Shown here: positions 1 through 5,191 of the stretch, piece by piece
How the letters are laid out: each line of letters opens with the position of its first letter
Position numbering within the stretch: position 1 is the stretch's first letter
Assembly: GCA_007119305.1 (NCBI GenBank)
Contig: SKPY01000402.1
Location: 1-5,211, forward strand
Source: Nitriliruptorales bacterium
Lineage (GTDB): Bacteria; Actinomycetota; Nitriliruptoria; Euzebyales; Egibacteraceae
DNA length: 5,211 nucleotides
Direction: 5' to 3'
The notes under the pieces: model-generated
Databases searched by the model: none
The model's input: only the letters and a program-made list of their open reading frames with translations
What the model was told of the DNA's origin: nothing
Program-made: the position numbers and the translations under genes

Positions 1-1
1 C

Positions 2-1081
2 CGCCGCGCAGAGCCCAACGTGAGCAGCGCCATCGTCGCCGCGCTGGCAGCGCCCACGGCTGCGGTGGTCAACCCCTACGAGGCGACCTTGCTGCTGGCT
101 GAGAGCGCGGCGCGCAACGGGGTGGCGATCCACACCCAGCGGCCGGTGACCGCGCTCGCGCCGGACGACGACGCCGTCTGGCGGATCAGCACCCCAGCAG
201 GTGCGTACCGGGCCCGGTTCGTGCTCAACGCCGCCGGCGTGCACGCGGACGAGATCGCGCGGGCGGCAGGCGTGGGCGACTTCGAGATCGTGCCGCGCAA
301 GGGTGAGGAGTACCTGCTGGACAAGCGGCTTGCGGGCCTCGTGCAACGGATCATCTTCCCCTGCCCGTCCCCCACGACCAAGGGCATCCTCGTCATCCCC
401 ACCGTGGACGGCACGATCATGGTCGGTCCGACCGCGCAGGACGTCGACTCCAAAGCGGACACGACGACCACCATTCAGGGGCTGGAGGCGGTCTTCTCCG
501 CGGCGCAGCGGCTCGTGCCGGGGATCAGCCGCAAGGACGTCATCGCCTCGTTCGCGGGCCTGCGGCCGGTCGCCGACACCGGCGACTTCGTCATCGGCCC
601 CACCCAGGCGAAGGGCTTCATCAACGCGGCGGGCATCGCCTCGCCCGGCCTGACAGCAGCGCCCGCGATCGCCGAGCTGCTGGTCGAGATCCTCGAGGCT
701 GAGGGGCTCGGGCTGCATGAGCGGGACGACTTCGAGCCGACCCTTCCGCCACCCGTGCGCGTCGCCGACCTGTCGCTCGAGGAGCGGGCGCGGCTGGCGG
801 CTACCGATCCCGCGTTCGCCCACCTGGTGTGTCGCTGCGAGCTCGTCACCGAGGGCGAGGTCGTCGCGGCGATCGAGCGCGGCTCGTGGACCCTCGATGG
901 CGTCAAGTTCCGCACCCGTGCCGGCATGGGCCGGTGCCAGGGCGGCTTCTGCACCTGGCGAGTGCTCGAGCTGCTGGCCCGCGAGCTCGGCATCCCCATC
1001 GCGCGCGTGACCAAGCGCGGGGGCGACAGCTGGCTCGTGTGCTCTCGGGCAGCGGCCGCCGAGGAGGCTGTCGGGCCATGA
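2..1081 (+). CDS. GlpA-type FAD-dependent glycerol-3-phosphate dehydrogenase with C-terminal BFD-like [2Fe-2S] domain (5' partial)
   Basis: Likely oxidises sn-glycerol 3-phosphate to dihydroxyacetone phosphate using FAD and passes electrons to partner subunits. The frame is open to the left edge and already reads conserved family sequence (EPN just before a GTG at 20), so that GTG is not the start. The N-terminal FAD GxGxxG, perhaps 130 residues, lies outside the window. Visible family blocks are NPYE (near 77-88), RKGEEYLLDK (near 296-325), a VGPTA segment (near 420-436), FAGLRPVADTGDF (near 551-589) and INAAGIASPGLTAAPAIAE (near 620-676). The tail (about 820-1010) has CxC at codons 830 and 836 and CxxxxC at codons 935 and 950. 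This is the four-cysteine pattern of BFD-like [2Fe-2S] domains and is also seen in GlpA. The stop overlaps the next start as ATGA. The substrate is inferred from family resemblance; a related amino-acid or 2-hydroxyacid oxidase is a less likely alternative. The symbol is withheld because this clade is distinct from E. coli GlpA. Confidence 0.88.
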   Translation, partial: RRAEPNVSSAIVAALAAPTAAVVNPYEATLLLAESAARNGVAIHTQRPVTALAPDDDAVWRISTPAGAYRARFVLNAAGVHADEIARAAGVGDFEIVPRKGEEYLLDKRLAGLVQRIIFPCPSPTTKGILVIPTVDGTIMVGPTAQDVDSKADTTTTIQGLEAVFSAAQRLVPGISRKDVIASFAGLRPVADTGDFVIGPTQAKGFINAAGIASPGLTAAPAIAELLVEILEAEGLGLHERDDFEPTLPPPVRVADLSLEERARLAATDPAFAHLVCRCELVTEGEVVAAIERGSWTLDGVKFRTRAGMGRCQGGFCTWRVLELLARELGIPIARVTKRGGDSWLVCSRAAAAEEAVGP

Positions 1082-2366
1082 TCACCGGCGACGCGCAGCA
1101 CCTCGCGAGCTCCTACGACACCGTCGTGGTGGGTGCCGGACCTGCCGGGCTGGCCGCGGCGCTCGGGGCCAGGGAGACCGGCGCGGAGCGGGTGCTCGTG
1201 GTCGACCGCGAGCGTGAAGCCGGCGGGATCCTGCTCCAGTGCATCCACTCAGGCTTCGGCCTGCACTACTTCGCAGAGGAGATCACCGGCCCGGAGTATG
1301 CGGAGCGCGCCCTCGAGCAGGTGCTCGAGCACGAGGTCGACGTGCTGACCGACGCGTTCGTCATGGACATCGACAGCGGCGCGGGCTCGTCGAGCAGGCT
1401 CGCGCTGATGTCGCCGTCGCTCGGCATCACGACCGTGCACACCGAGACCGCGGTGCTGGCGATGGGCGCGCGAGAACGCACCCGAGGGGCGCTCGCGCTC
1501 CCGGGGGCACGGCCCGCGGGGATCTTCACCGCCGGGCTGGCCCAGAAGATGGTCAACCTGCACGGCTATCTCCCGGGACGACGGGCCGTCATCCTGGGGT
1601 CCGGCGACATCGGGCTCATCATGGCCCGCCGCCTCACCCTCGAGGGGGTCGAGGTCGCGGGCGTCTTCGAGCTCATGCCGTACGCGGGCGGCCTGGGACG
1701 CAACGTCGTGCAGTGCCTCGACGACTTCGACATCCCCCTGCACCTGTCCACGACGGTGGTCGACATCGCCGGACGCGATCGGGTCGAGCGGGTCACCGTC
1801 GCGCCCGTGGACGCGCACCTCGTCCCGCAGCGCGACCGGGCCTGGACGATCCCGTGCGACACCCTGCTGCTGTCGGTTGGCCTCATCCCGGAGAACGAGC
1901 TGTCGCGCACGCTCGGCGTGCGGTTGGATCCGCTCACCGGCGGACCTGTCGTGACGAGCCAGATGGAGACGTCGCTGCCGGGGATCTTCGCGGGCGGCAA
2001 CGTCGTCCACATCAACGACCTCGCCGACTGGGTCAGCGAGGAGTCGCTCATCGCTGGACGCAGCGCAGGCCGGCGCGTGGCCGGAACGCGCCTGCCGGAC
2101 GACAACATCCGGATCGTGCCGGGTGACAACGTCGCCTCCGTCGTGCCGCACTCCATCTCGTCCGAGCGGGCTCACACGCTGTACTTCCGGGTGCGCGAGC
2201 CGATCCGCGAGGACGCGGTCATCCGCCTGGGCTCCCTGCACCAGCGCAAGGTGCGGGCACTCGTCCCGGCCGAGATGGCTTCCATCAAGGCGGCCCCGCG
2301 GTTCCTGGAGGACTTCCACGGCGACGTGCTGCGCGTCGATGCGGTGCCGGCCTCTCGGGCAGCGGC
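1042..2366 (+). repeat. 15-base direct repeat at the 3' ends of the first two trio genes (1042-1056 and 2352-2366)
   Basis: CTCTCGGGCAGCGGC occurs identically at 1042-1056 and 2352-2366, in the same reading frame. It encodes Ser-Arg-Ala-Ala-Ala near the C-terminus of both proteins. Each copy lies just before the junction with the next gene (21 and 3 bases before the following ATG). The entry spans both copies; the sequence between them is the second gene. It may be chance in GC-rich DNA. Confidence 0.6.
1061..1067 (+). promoter_or_regulatory. Strong Shine-Dalgarno for the second trio gene
   Basis: GAGGAGG lies inside the 3' end of the upstream gene, 10 bases before the ATG at 1078. It fixes that ATG as the start. 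It also argues against a much longer in-frame reading beginning near 829, which would run over the upstream gene's iron-sulfur domain. Confidence 0.75.
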
Positions 2367-2373
2367 GTCATGA
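1078..2373 (+). CDS. FAD/NAD(P)-dependent oxidoreductase, partner of GlpA-like dehydrogenase (HcnB/GlpB-role)
   Basis: A 431-residue pyridine nucleotide-disulfide oxidoreductase fold flavoprotein. It has an N-terminal FAD Rossmann motif GAGPAG (residues 19-24), a GGILLQCIHSGFG segment (49-61), a second dinucleotide motif GSGDIG (174-179) for NAD(P), and a C-terminal FAD block, GIFAGGN...INDLADWVSEES (302-323). No CxxC pair is present (cysteines at 55, 213 and 260), so it is not a thioredoxin reductase. No iron-sulfur motif is seen; the [2Fe-2S] site sits on the upstream partner. It starts within the previous stop (ATGA) and ends in another ATGA overlap with the next gene, so the three are translationally coupled. 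In Thermotoga and clostridia the same neighbour order accompanies glycerol-3-phosphate dehydrogenases. Its likely job is to move electrons between the GlpA-like subunit and NAD(P) or a membrane acceptor. The role is inferred; the fold is certain. Confidence 0.88.
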   Translation: MITGDAQHLASSYDTVVVGAGPAGLAAALGARETGAERVLVVDREREAGGILLQCIHSGFGLHYFAEEITGPEYAERALEQVLEHEVDVLTDAFVMDIDSGAGSSSRLALMSPSLGITTVHTETAVLAMGARERTRGALALPGARPAGIFTAGLAQKMVNLHGYLPGRRAVILGSGDIGLIMARRLTLEGVEVAGVFELMPYAGGLGRNVVQCLDDFDIPLHLSTTVVDIAGRDRVERVTVAPVDAHLVPQRDRAWTIPCDTLLLSVGLIPENELSRTLGVRLDPLTGGPVVTSQMETSLPGIFAGGNVVHINDLADWVSEESLIAGRSAGRRVAGTRLPDDNIRIVPGDNVASVVPHSISSERAHTLYFRVREPIREDAVIRLGSLHQRKVRALVPAEMASIKAAPRFLEDFHGDVLRVDAVPASRAAAS

Positions 2374-2753
2374 GCGCCGTCGGCACCGCCACGTACCTGT
2401 GCACCTCGTGCCCGCTCGGCTGCCGGCTCGAGGTCGACGCCGCAGACGGCGACATCGTGGAGATCCGCGGCTTCGAGTGCAAGCGTGGCGAGCGCTACGC
2501 CAAGCAGGAGCATCTCGACCCCCGCCGGCAGGTCTCGACCACCGTGCGGGTCACGGGCGGCATCCTGCCCCGGCTCCCCGTCCGCGTCTCCGAGCCCGTC
2601 GCCAGGGACTCCGTGCGCGCGATCGTGGACGCCCTGCGCACCGTGCGCGTCGTCGCCCCGGTTCGGTGCGGTGCCGTGCTCGTGGCCGACGTCCTCGGCA
2701 CCGGGGCGGACGTGATCGCCGCGCGCAGCATGCGACGCGCCCCGCGAGCGTGA
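2370..2753 (+). CDS. DUF1667 family small iron-sulfur-like protein
   Basis: A 127-residue protein matching DUF1667 (PF07892). The N-terminus has CTSCPLGC (cysteines 11, 14, 18), followed by the segment GFECKRGERYAKQE with cysteine 37. The resulting C-x2-C-x3-C-x18-C spacing resembles the [4Fe-4S] domain at the N-terminus of molybdopterin oxidoreductases, and some relatives carry that annotation, but no molybdopterin domain follows. The middle part (about 52-95) reads TVRVTGGILPRLPVR and then a helix. The end has the family VLGTGADVIAAR block (108-119), with an extra cysteine at 100. No signal peptide or membrane segment is seen. The ATG overlaps the upstream stop (ATGA), and there is no clear Shine-Dalgarno, so translation probably depends on coupling. 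Position in the operon suggests an electron-transfer subunit of the dehydrogenase, perhaps filling the role of GlpC. The biochemical role of DUF1667 is not established to my knowledge. Confidence 0.88.
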   Translation: MSAVGTATYLCTSCPLGCRLEVDAADGDIVEIRGFECKRGERYAKQEHLDPRRQVSTTVRVTGGILPRLPVRVSEPVARDSVRAIVDALRTVRVVAPVRCGAVLVADVLGTGADVIAARSMRRAPRA

Positions 2754-2761
2754 CCGCCAGG

Positions 2762-2780
2762 CGGACCGCTCACGGGTCCG
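2762..2780. terminator. GC-rich hairpin between convergent genes, possible bidirectional terminator
   Basis: CGGACC at 2762-2767 pairs perfectly with GGTCCG at 2775-2780 around a 7-base loop. It falls between the converging stop codons (2753 on + and 2770 on -), and the acyltransferase stop codon is inside the loop. A second, very tight palindrome (CCGCC-A-GGCGG, 2754-2764) overlaps it. Neither side has a U-tract, so intrinsic termination is only plausible; actinobacterial terminators often lack one. Confidence 0.4.
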
Positions 2781-3444
2781 GACGGCCGGTCTCCTCGGCG
2801 AGCCGCACGAGCGCCTCACGGAGCCTGGACGTGAGCGCCCGGGGATCGTCGTCCCGTGGCGTCAGCGGCGCGCCGAAGCGGACCTCCACGGGGTAGGACG
2901 TCGGCCAGTCGCTGCCCTTGGGATGGGACTCGTGGGTCCCCGTGAGGCAGATCGGCACGATGGGGATGCCGTACCTGAGCGCCAGCCGTGCCGCCCCCGG
3001 CTTCAGCGCTCCCAGCTTGCCGGTGCGCGTGCGCGTCCCCTCCGGGTACATGAGCAGGCTCCAGCCCGCGCCCACCAGGCGGTCGACGTGCTCGTGGGTG
3101 GCGCGGGACAGGTTCTTGCGCTCGATGGGCACGGTGGCGAACGCCAGGGCGACCGCGAAGCCGGTGCTGCGCCGCTTGAAGAAGTAGTCCATGGCCGCGA
3201 CCACGCTCGTGCGCCGCCGCCAGCGACCCGGCAGGGACTGCAGGATCACCGGCGTGTCGAGGTGGCTTGCGTGGTTCGCGGCGAAGAGCACCGGCGGCGT
3301 GAGGTGGGCCAGCACGTCCCGGCCCGCAACCTGCGGCCGGTTGTACACGTGCACGAGCACGCGGAGGGGACCCATGAGGACGACCTCGCGGGCAGCCACG
3401 GCGACGGGGTGGCGTGCCCAGGAGGTGTCGGGCGGGGGTGACAC
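2770..3444 (-). CDS. Lysophospholipid acyltransferase family protein (PlsC-like 1-acylglycerol-3-phosphate acyltransferase)
   Basis: A 224-residue acyltransferase, close to the usual PlsC length. It likely transfers an acyl chain from acyl-CoA or acyl-ACP to position 2 of lysophosphatidic acid (or a related lysolipid) at the cytoplasmic face of the membrane. The catalytic HX4D motif is HASHLD (H58, D63). The second block is VPIERKN (105-111), the phosphate-binding block is YPEGTR (133-138), and the fourth block is GIPIVPI (159-165). The N-terminus is weakly hydrophobic, with no clear transmembrane helix. The start chosen is GTG at 3444-3442, which has a poor Shine-Dalgarno. An ATG at residue 24 (3375-3373) has GAGG about 8 bases upstream and could be the true start without losing any motif. 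It converges with the dehydrogenase trio and diverges from pgsA. The exact lysolipid acceptor cannot be told, because actinobacteria often carry several paralogues, so no symbol is given. Confidence 0.92.
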   Translation of the reverse strand: MSPPPDTSWARHPVAVAAREVVLMGPLRVLVHVYNRPQVAGRDVLAHLTPPVLFAANHASHLDTPVILQSLPGRWRRRTSVVAAMDYFFKRRSTGFAVALAFATVPIERKNLSRATHEHVDRLVGAGWSLLMYPEGTRTRTGKLGALKPGAARLALRYGIPIVPICLTGTHESHPKGSDWPTSYPVEVRFGAPLTPRDDDPRALTSRLREALVRLAEETGRPDP

Positions 3445-3493
3445 GGCTCTACCGATCGTCGGGGCGGCGCGGTCGTGCAGGGCGCGCGCGGGG

Positions 3494-3499
3494 ATCCTA
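3494..3499 (-). promoter_or_regulatory. Candidate -10 element for the acyltransferase gene
   Basis: On the minus strand this reads TAGGAT, a good match to the actinobacterial TANNNT -10 box, 49 bases before the GTG start. A hexamer 17 bases further upstream (about 3517-3522) matches TTGACA at only three positions. Position and -10 quality support it; the weak -35 limits confidence. Confidence 0.35.
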
Positions 3500-3518
3500 C
3501 TGCGGCATGGCCGTAGGG

Positions 3519-3524
3519 TAGACT
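3519..3524 (+). promoter_or_regulatory. Candidate -10 element for pgsA
   Basis: TAGACT fits the TANNNT -10 consensus and would put the transcript start near 3531, giving a leader of about 30 bases before the TTG. An overlapping TAGGGT (3514-3519) is a second option. No good TTGACA-like -35 lies 16-18 bases upstream (CCTACT at 3496-3501). Confidence 0.33.
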
Positions 3525-3549
3525 CGCGCTGCCGCTCGGCCTGGCTTGT

Positions 3550-3554
3550 GAGGA
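3550..3554 (+). promoter_or_regulatory. Shine-Dalgarno deciding the TTG start of pgsA
   Basis: GAGGA sits 6 bases before the TTG at 3561, which is ideal spacing. The next in-frame ATG, at residue 27, would remove the first transmembrane helix, so the TTG is the supported start. Confidence 0.7.
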
Positions 3555-3560
3555 TCCCCC

Positions 3561-4151
3561 TTGACCGACCGCAACCAGCGTGCGCGGCGGGTGGTGCTCC
3601 TGCTCACACTCGTCCGCATCGTCGCCGCCCCGGTCGTCATGGCGGTGGTGCTGGTCGCACCTGTCGGCAGTCCAGCCGTGACCGCTGCCGCGGTCGGCTT
3701 TGGCGCCGCCGCGCTGACCGACTTCCTCGACGGACGGCTCGCACGCCGCTGGAACGTCACCACCACGCTGGGCACGTTCCTGGACACGACCGCCGACAAG
3801 CTGCTCGTGGCGGGGGTCCTGATCGCGCTCGTCGCGGTCGGCCGGACGTCAGCGTGGATCGCGGCCATCATCATCGGCCGCGAGCTCGTCATCCTTGCCT
3901 TGCGCGGCCTGGTCGCCAGCGAGGGCGTCGTCGTCCGCCCCTCCGTGTGGGGCAAGCTCAAGGCGAACCTCCAGTTCGTGGCCATCCTGCTCGCGATCGC
4001 GCGGCTGCCGGTGCACGTGGGGCCCCTCTACCTCGACGAGTGGGCCATGCTCGCCGCCGCCGTGGTGACGGTCGTCTCGGCGGTGCACTACCTGGTGCTG
4101 TTCTCCGCGGCGTTCGGCGACAAGGCTGACGCGAGCGGGGGGGCCGTGTGA
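3561..4151 (+). CDS. pgsA: CDP-diacylglycerol--glycerol-3-phosphate 3-phosphatidyltransferase (phosphatidylglycerophosphate synthase)
   Basis: An integral membrane enzyme that joins CDP-diacylglycerol and sn-glycerol 3-phosphate to form phosphatidylglycerol phosphate and CMP, the committed step to phosphatidylglycerol and cardiolipin. The 196 residues contain a perfect CDP-alcohol phosphatidyltransferase signature, DGx2ARx8Gx3Dx3D: D57, G58, A61, R62, G71, D75, D79, the last being followed by a lysine. PgsA-like features follow: GREL (106-109) and GKLK (131-134). Hydrophobic stretches near residues 11-34, 37-53, 81-95, 97-118, 135-150 and 161-184 give about six membrane helices, as expected. 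It starts with TTG behind a good Shine-Dalgarno. Its stop overlaps the next gene's start (GTGA). A phosphatidylinositol-phosphate synthase or another CDP-alcohol transferase is possible, but the downstream motifs favour PgsA. Confidence 0.88.
   Translation: MTDRNQRARRVVLLLTLVRIVAAPVVMAVVLVAPVGSPAVTAAAVGFGAAALTDFLDGRLARRWNVTTTLGTFLDTTADKLLVAGVLIALVAVGRTSAWIAAIIIGRELVILALRGLVASEGVVVRPSVWGKLKANLQFVAILLAIARLPVHVGPLYLDEWAMLAAAVVTVVSAVHYLVLFSAAFGDKADASGGAV
4137..4143 (+). promoter_or_regulatory. Seven-G run at the pgsA/SDR junction, probable Shine-Dalgarno region
   Basis: An uninterrupted run of seven G lies at the 3' end of pgsA, four bases before the GTG start at 4148. It could serve as a degenerate G-rich ribosome binding site. 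It is also a homopolymer that could slip during replication or sequencing; a slip would change only the last few PgsA residues and the coupling. Confidence 0.4.
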
Positions 4152-5155
4152 GCGGCCGGGTGCTGCTTACCGGGGCCACCGGCTTGGTCGGCGGCGCGGT
4201 CCTGCGCCGCCTGCTGCGCGACGGGCGCCGCGTCGTCGCTCTGTGCCGCTCGGACGCGAGCGCGCGCACCTTGGCGGAGGCCGGGGCCGAGCCCGCGCGC
4301 GGTGACGTCCTCGACCCGGAGTCGCTGACGCGCGCGCTGGCCGGCTGCGAGGTCGTCTACCATGTCGCCGGGGTCAATGCGTTCTGCCTCGCCGACCCGA
4401 CGCCGCTGTTCGAGGTGAACGTCGACGGCTCGCGCAACGTCGTCGACGCCGCCGCCCGCACCGGCGTCCGGCGCGTCGTCCACACCTCATCCGCCGCCAC
4501 CATCGGCGAGGCGGCGGGGACCGTCGGCCGGGAGTCCTCGCCCCACCGCGGGTGGTTCCTGTCCAACTACGAGCGATCCAAGCATGAGGCCGAGCAGGTG
4601 GCCTTCGGCGAGGGGGCTCGCCGGGGCGTGGAGATCGTTTGCGTGAACCCCTCGTCGGTGCAGGGCCCCGGACGGAGCGGGGGCACCACGCGCCTGCTCG
4701 TCGACTACGTGAACGGTCGGCTGAAGGCCGTCGTCAACACCCGGATGAGCATCGTCGATGTCGACGACTGCGCCGAGGGGCACGTGCTCGCCGAGCGCGT
4801 TGGCCGCCCTGGCGCCCGCTACGTCCTGAACGGCGCCACGCTCACGATCGGTGAGGGCATCGCCCTGCTCGCGCGTGTGACCGGCCTGCGGGCGCGGCCG
4901 CGCACGCTGCCGGCGCCGGCCGCACTCGCACTGGGAGCAGGCGTCGAGGCCGTCGGTCGGCTCCGGCGCAGACGCCCGCCGCTGTGCCGCGAGATGGTGC
5001 GCACGCTGTGCCATGGTCACGCCTACGACGGCGCGCTCGCGACGCGGGAGCTGGGACTCGTCTACACCCCGGTCGAGGAGACGATCACGCGCACGCTGCG
5101 CTGGCTGGTCGCTGAGGGCCTCGTCACCCGGCCGCTGCCCCGGCTGGAGGCGTGA
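4148..5155 (+). CDS. NAD-dependent epimerase/dehydratase (extended SDR, HpnA/dihydroflavonol-reductase-like)
   Basis: A 335-residue extended short-chain dehydrogenase/reductase, full length for the class. The N-terminal Rossmann motif is TGATGLVGG (8-16), with GxxGxxG at G9, G12 and G15. Basic residue R34 in LCRS suggests NADP may be possible. Further motifs are GDVLDPESL (52-60), VYHVAG (70-75), the substrate serines in HTSSAATIG (112-120), and the catalytic pair Y141 and K145 in NYERSKHEAE. These are followed by VNPSSVQGPG (166-175) and VDVDDCAEGH (203-212). The layout resembles hopanoid-associated sugar epimerases (HpnA) and dihydroflavonol-4-reductase/3-beta-HSD-like proteins. The substrate cannot be told from the sequence. 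The GTG start overlaps the pgsA stop (GTGA), so the gene is co-translated with pgsA. That suggests a lipid-linked, sterol/hopanoid or glycolipid head-group role, but this is an inference from position only. Confidence 0.87.
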   Translation: MSGRVLLTGATGLVGGAVLRRLLRDGRRVVALCRSDASARTLAEAGAEPARGDVLDPESLTRALAGCEVVYHVAGVNAFCLADPTPLFEVNVDGSRNVVDAAARTGVRRVVHTSSAATIGEAAGTVGRESSPHRGWFLSNYERSKHEAEQVAFGEGARRGVEIVCVNPSSVQGPGRSGGTTRLLVDYVNGRLKAVVNTRMSIVDVDDCAEGHVLAERVGRPGARYVLNGATLTIGEGIALLARVTGLRARPRTLPAPAALALGAGVEAVGRLRRRRPPLCREMVRTLCHGHAYDGALATRELGLVYTPVEETITRTLRWLVAEGLVTRPLPRLEA

Positions 5156-5191
5156 CCGTCACGCCCGTGTCAGCACCGCCATGACGGTCGC
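5152..5191 (+). terminator. Hairpin at the end of the pgsA-SDR unit, possible terminator
   Basis: GACCGTCA (5154-5161) and TGACGGTC (5182-5189) are perfect reverse complements. One G-U and one G-C pair extend the stem outward to 5152 and 5191. The 20-base loop can form a small inner stem (GTG 5167-5169 with CAC 5174-5176). The left arm overlaps the stop codon at 5153-5155. There is no U-tract after it. It could instead be a palindromic operator for a gene to the right. Confidence 0.4.

Larger units (their letters stand above)
3490..3559. repeat. 9-base inverted repeat in the divergent intergenic region
   Basis: GGGGATCCT (3490-3498) is the exact reverse complement of AGGATCCCC (3551-3559), with 52 bases between the arms. 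Each arm contains the self-complementary GGATCC. The left arm overlaps the candidate -10 of the acyltransferase gene, and the right arm includes the AGGA of the pgsA ribosome binding site. It could be a paired operator or an RNA structure in longer transcripts, or a coincidence. Confidence 0.5.

Noticed and set aside
20..22. GTG at 20 as the true start of the first gene
   Set aside because: The frame is open to the edge and the codons before it already match the family (EPN). The resulting protein would also lack the FAD-binding Rossmann motif, so the gene clearly begins outside the window.
829..1077. Upstream in-frame extension of the second trio gene to a start near 829
   Set aside because: It would run over the iron-sulfur domain of the upstream gene and adds arginine-rich, low-complexity sequence typical of an out-of-frame GC-rich shadow. 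The ATG at 1078 has a strong Shine-Dalgarno and begins just before the FAD motif.
475..1248. A 257-codon open frame on the minus strand over the first two genes
   Set aside because: It has no recognisable motif and a Ser/Arg/Ala-rich composition, and it lies across two well-supported + strand genes.
1249..2319. A 356-codon open frame on the minus strand inside the oxidoreductase gene
   Set aside because: It is opposite a clearly recognisable flavoprotein gene, and its translation shows no family motif, being rich in Arg/Asp/His. Long antisense frames are expected in DNA of this GC content.
3492..3557. Two GGATCC sites as a sign of artificial cloning junctions
   Set aside because: The six-base palindromes are common in GC-rich DNA. 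The surrounding sequence is continuous and natural in composition, and the sites are parts of the longer inverted repeat.
3191..4129. A 312-codon + strand open frame spanning the acyltransferase start, the intergenic region and pgsA
   Set aside because: It is out of frame with pgsA, antisense to the acyltransferase, and extremely Arg-rich with no domain signature.
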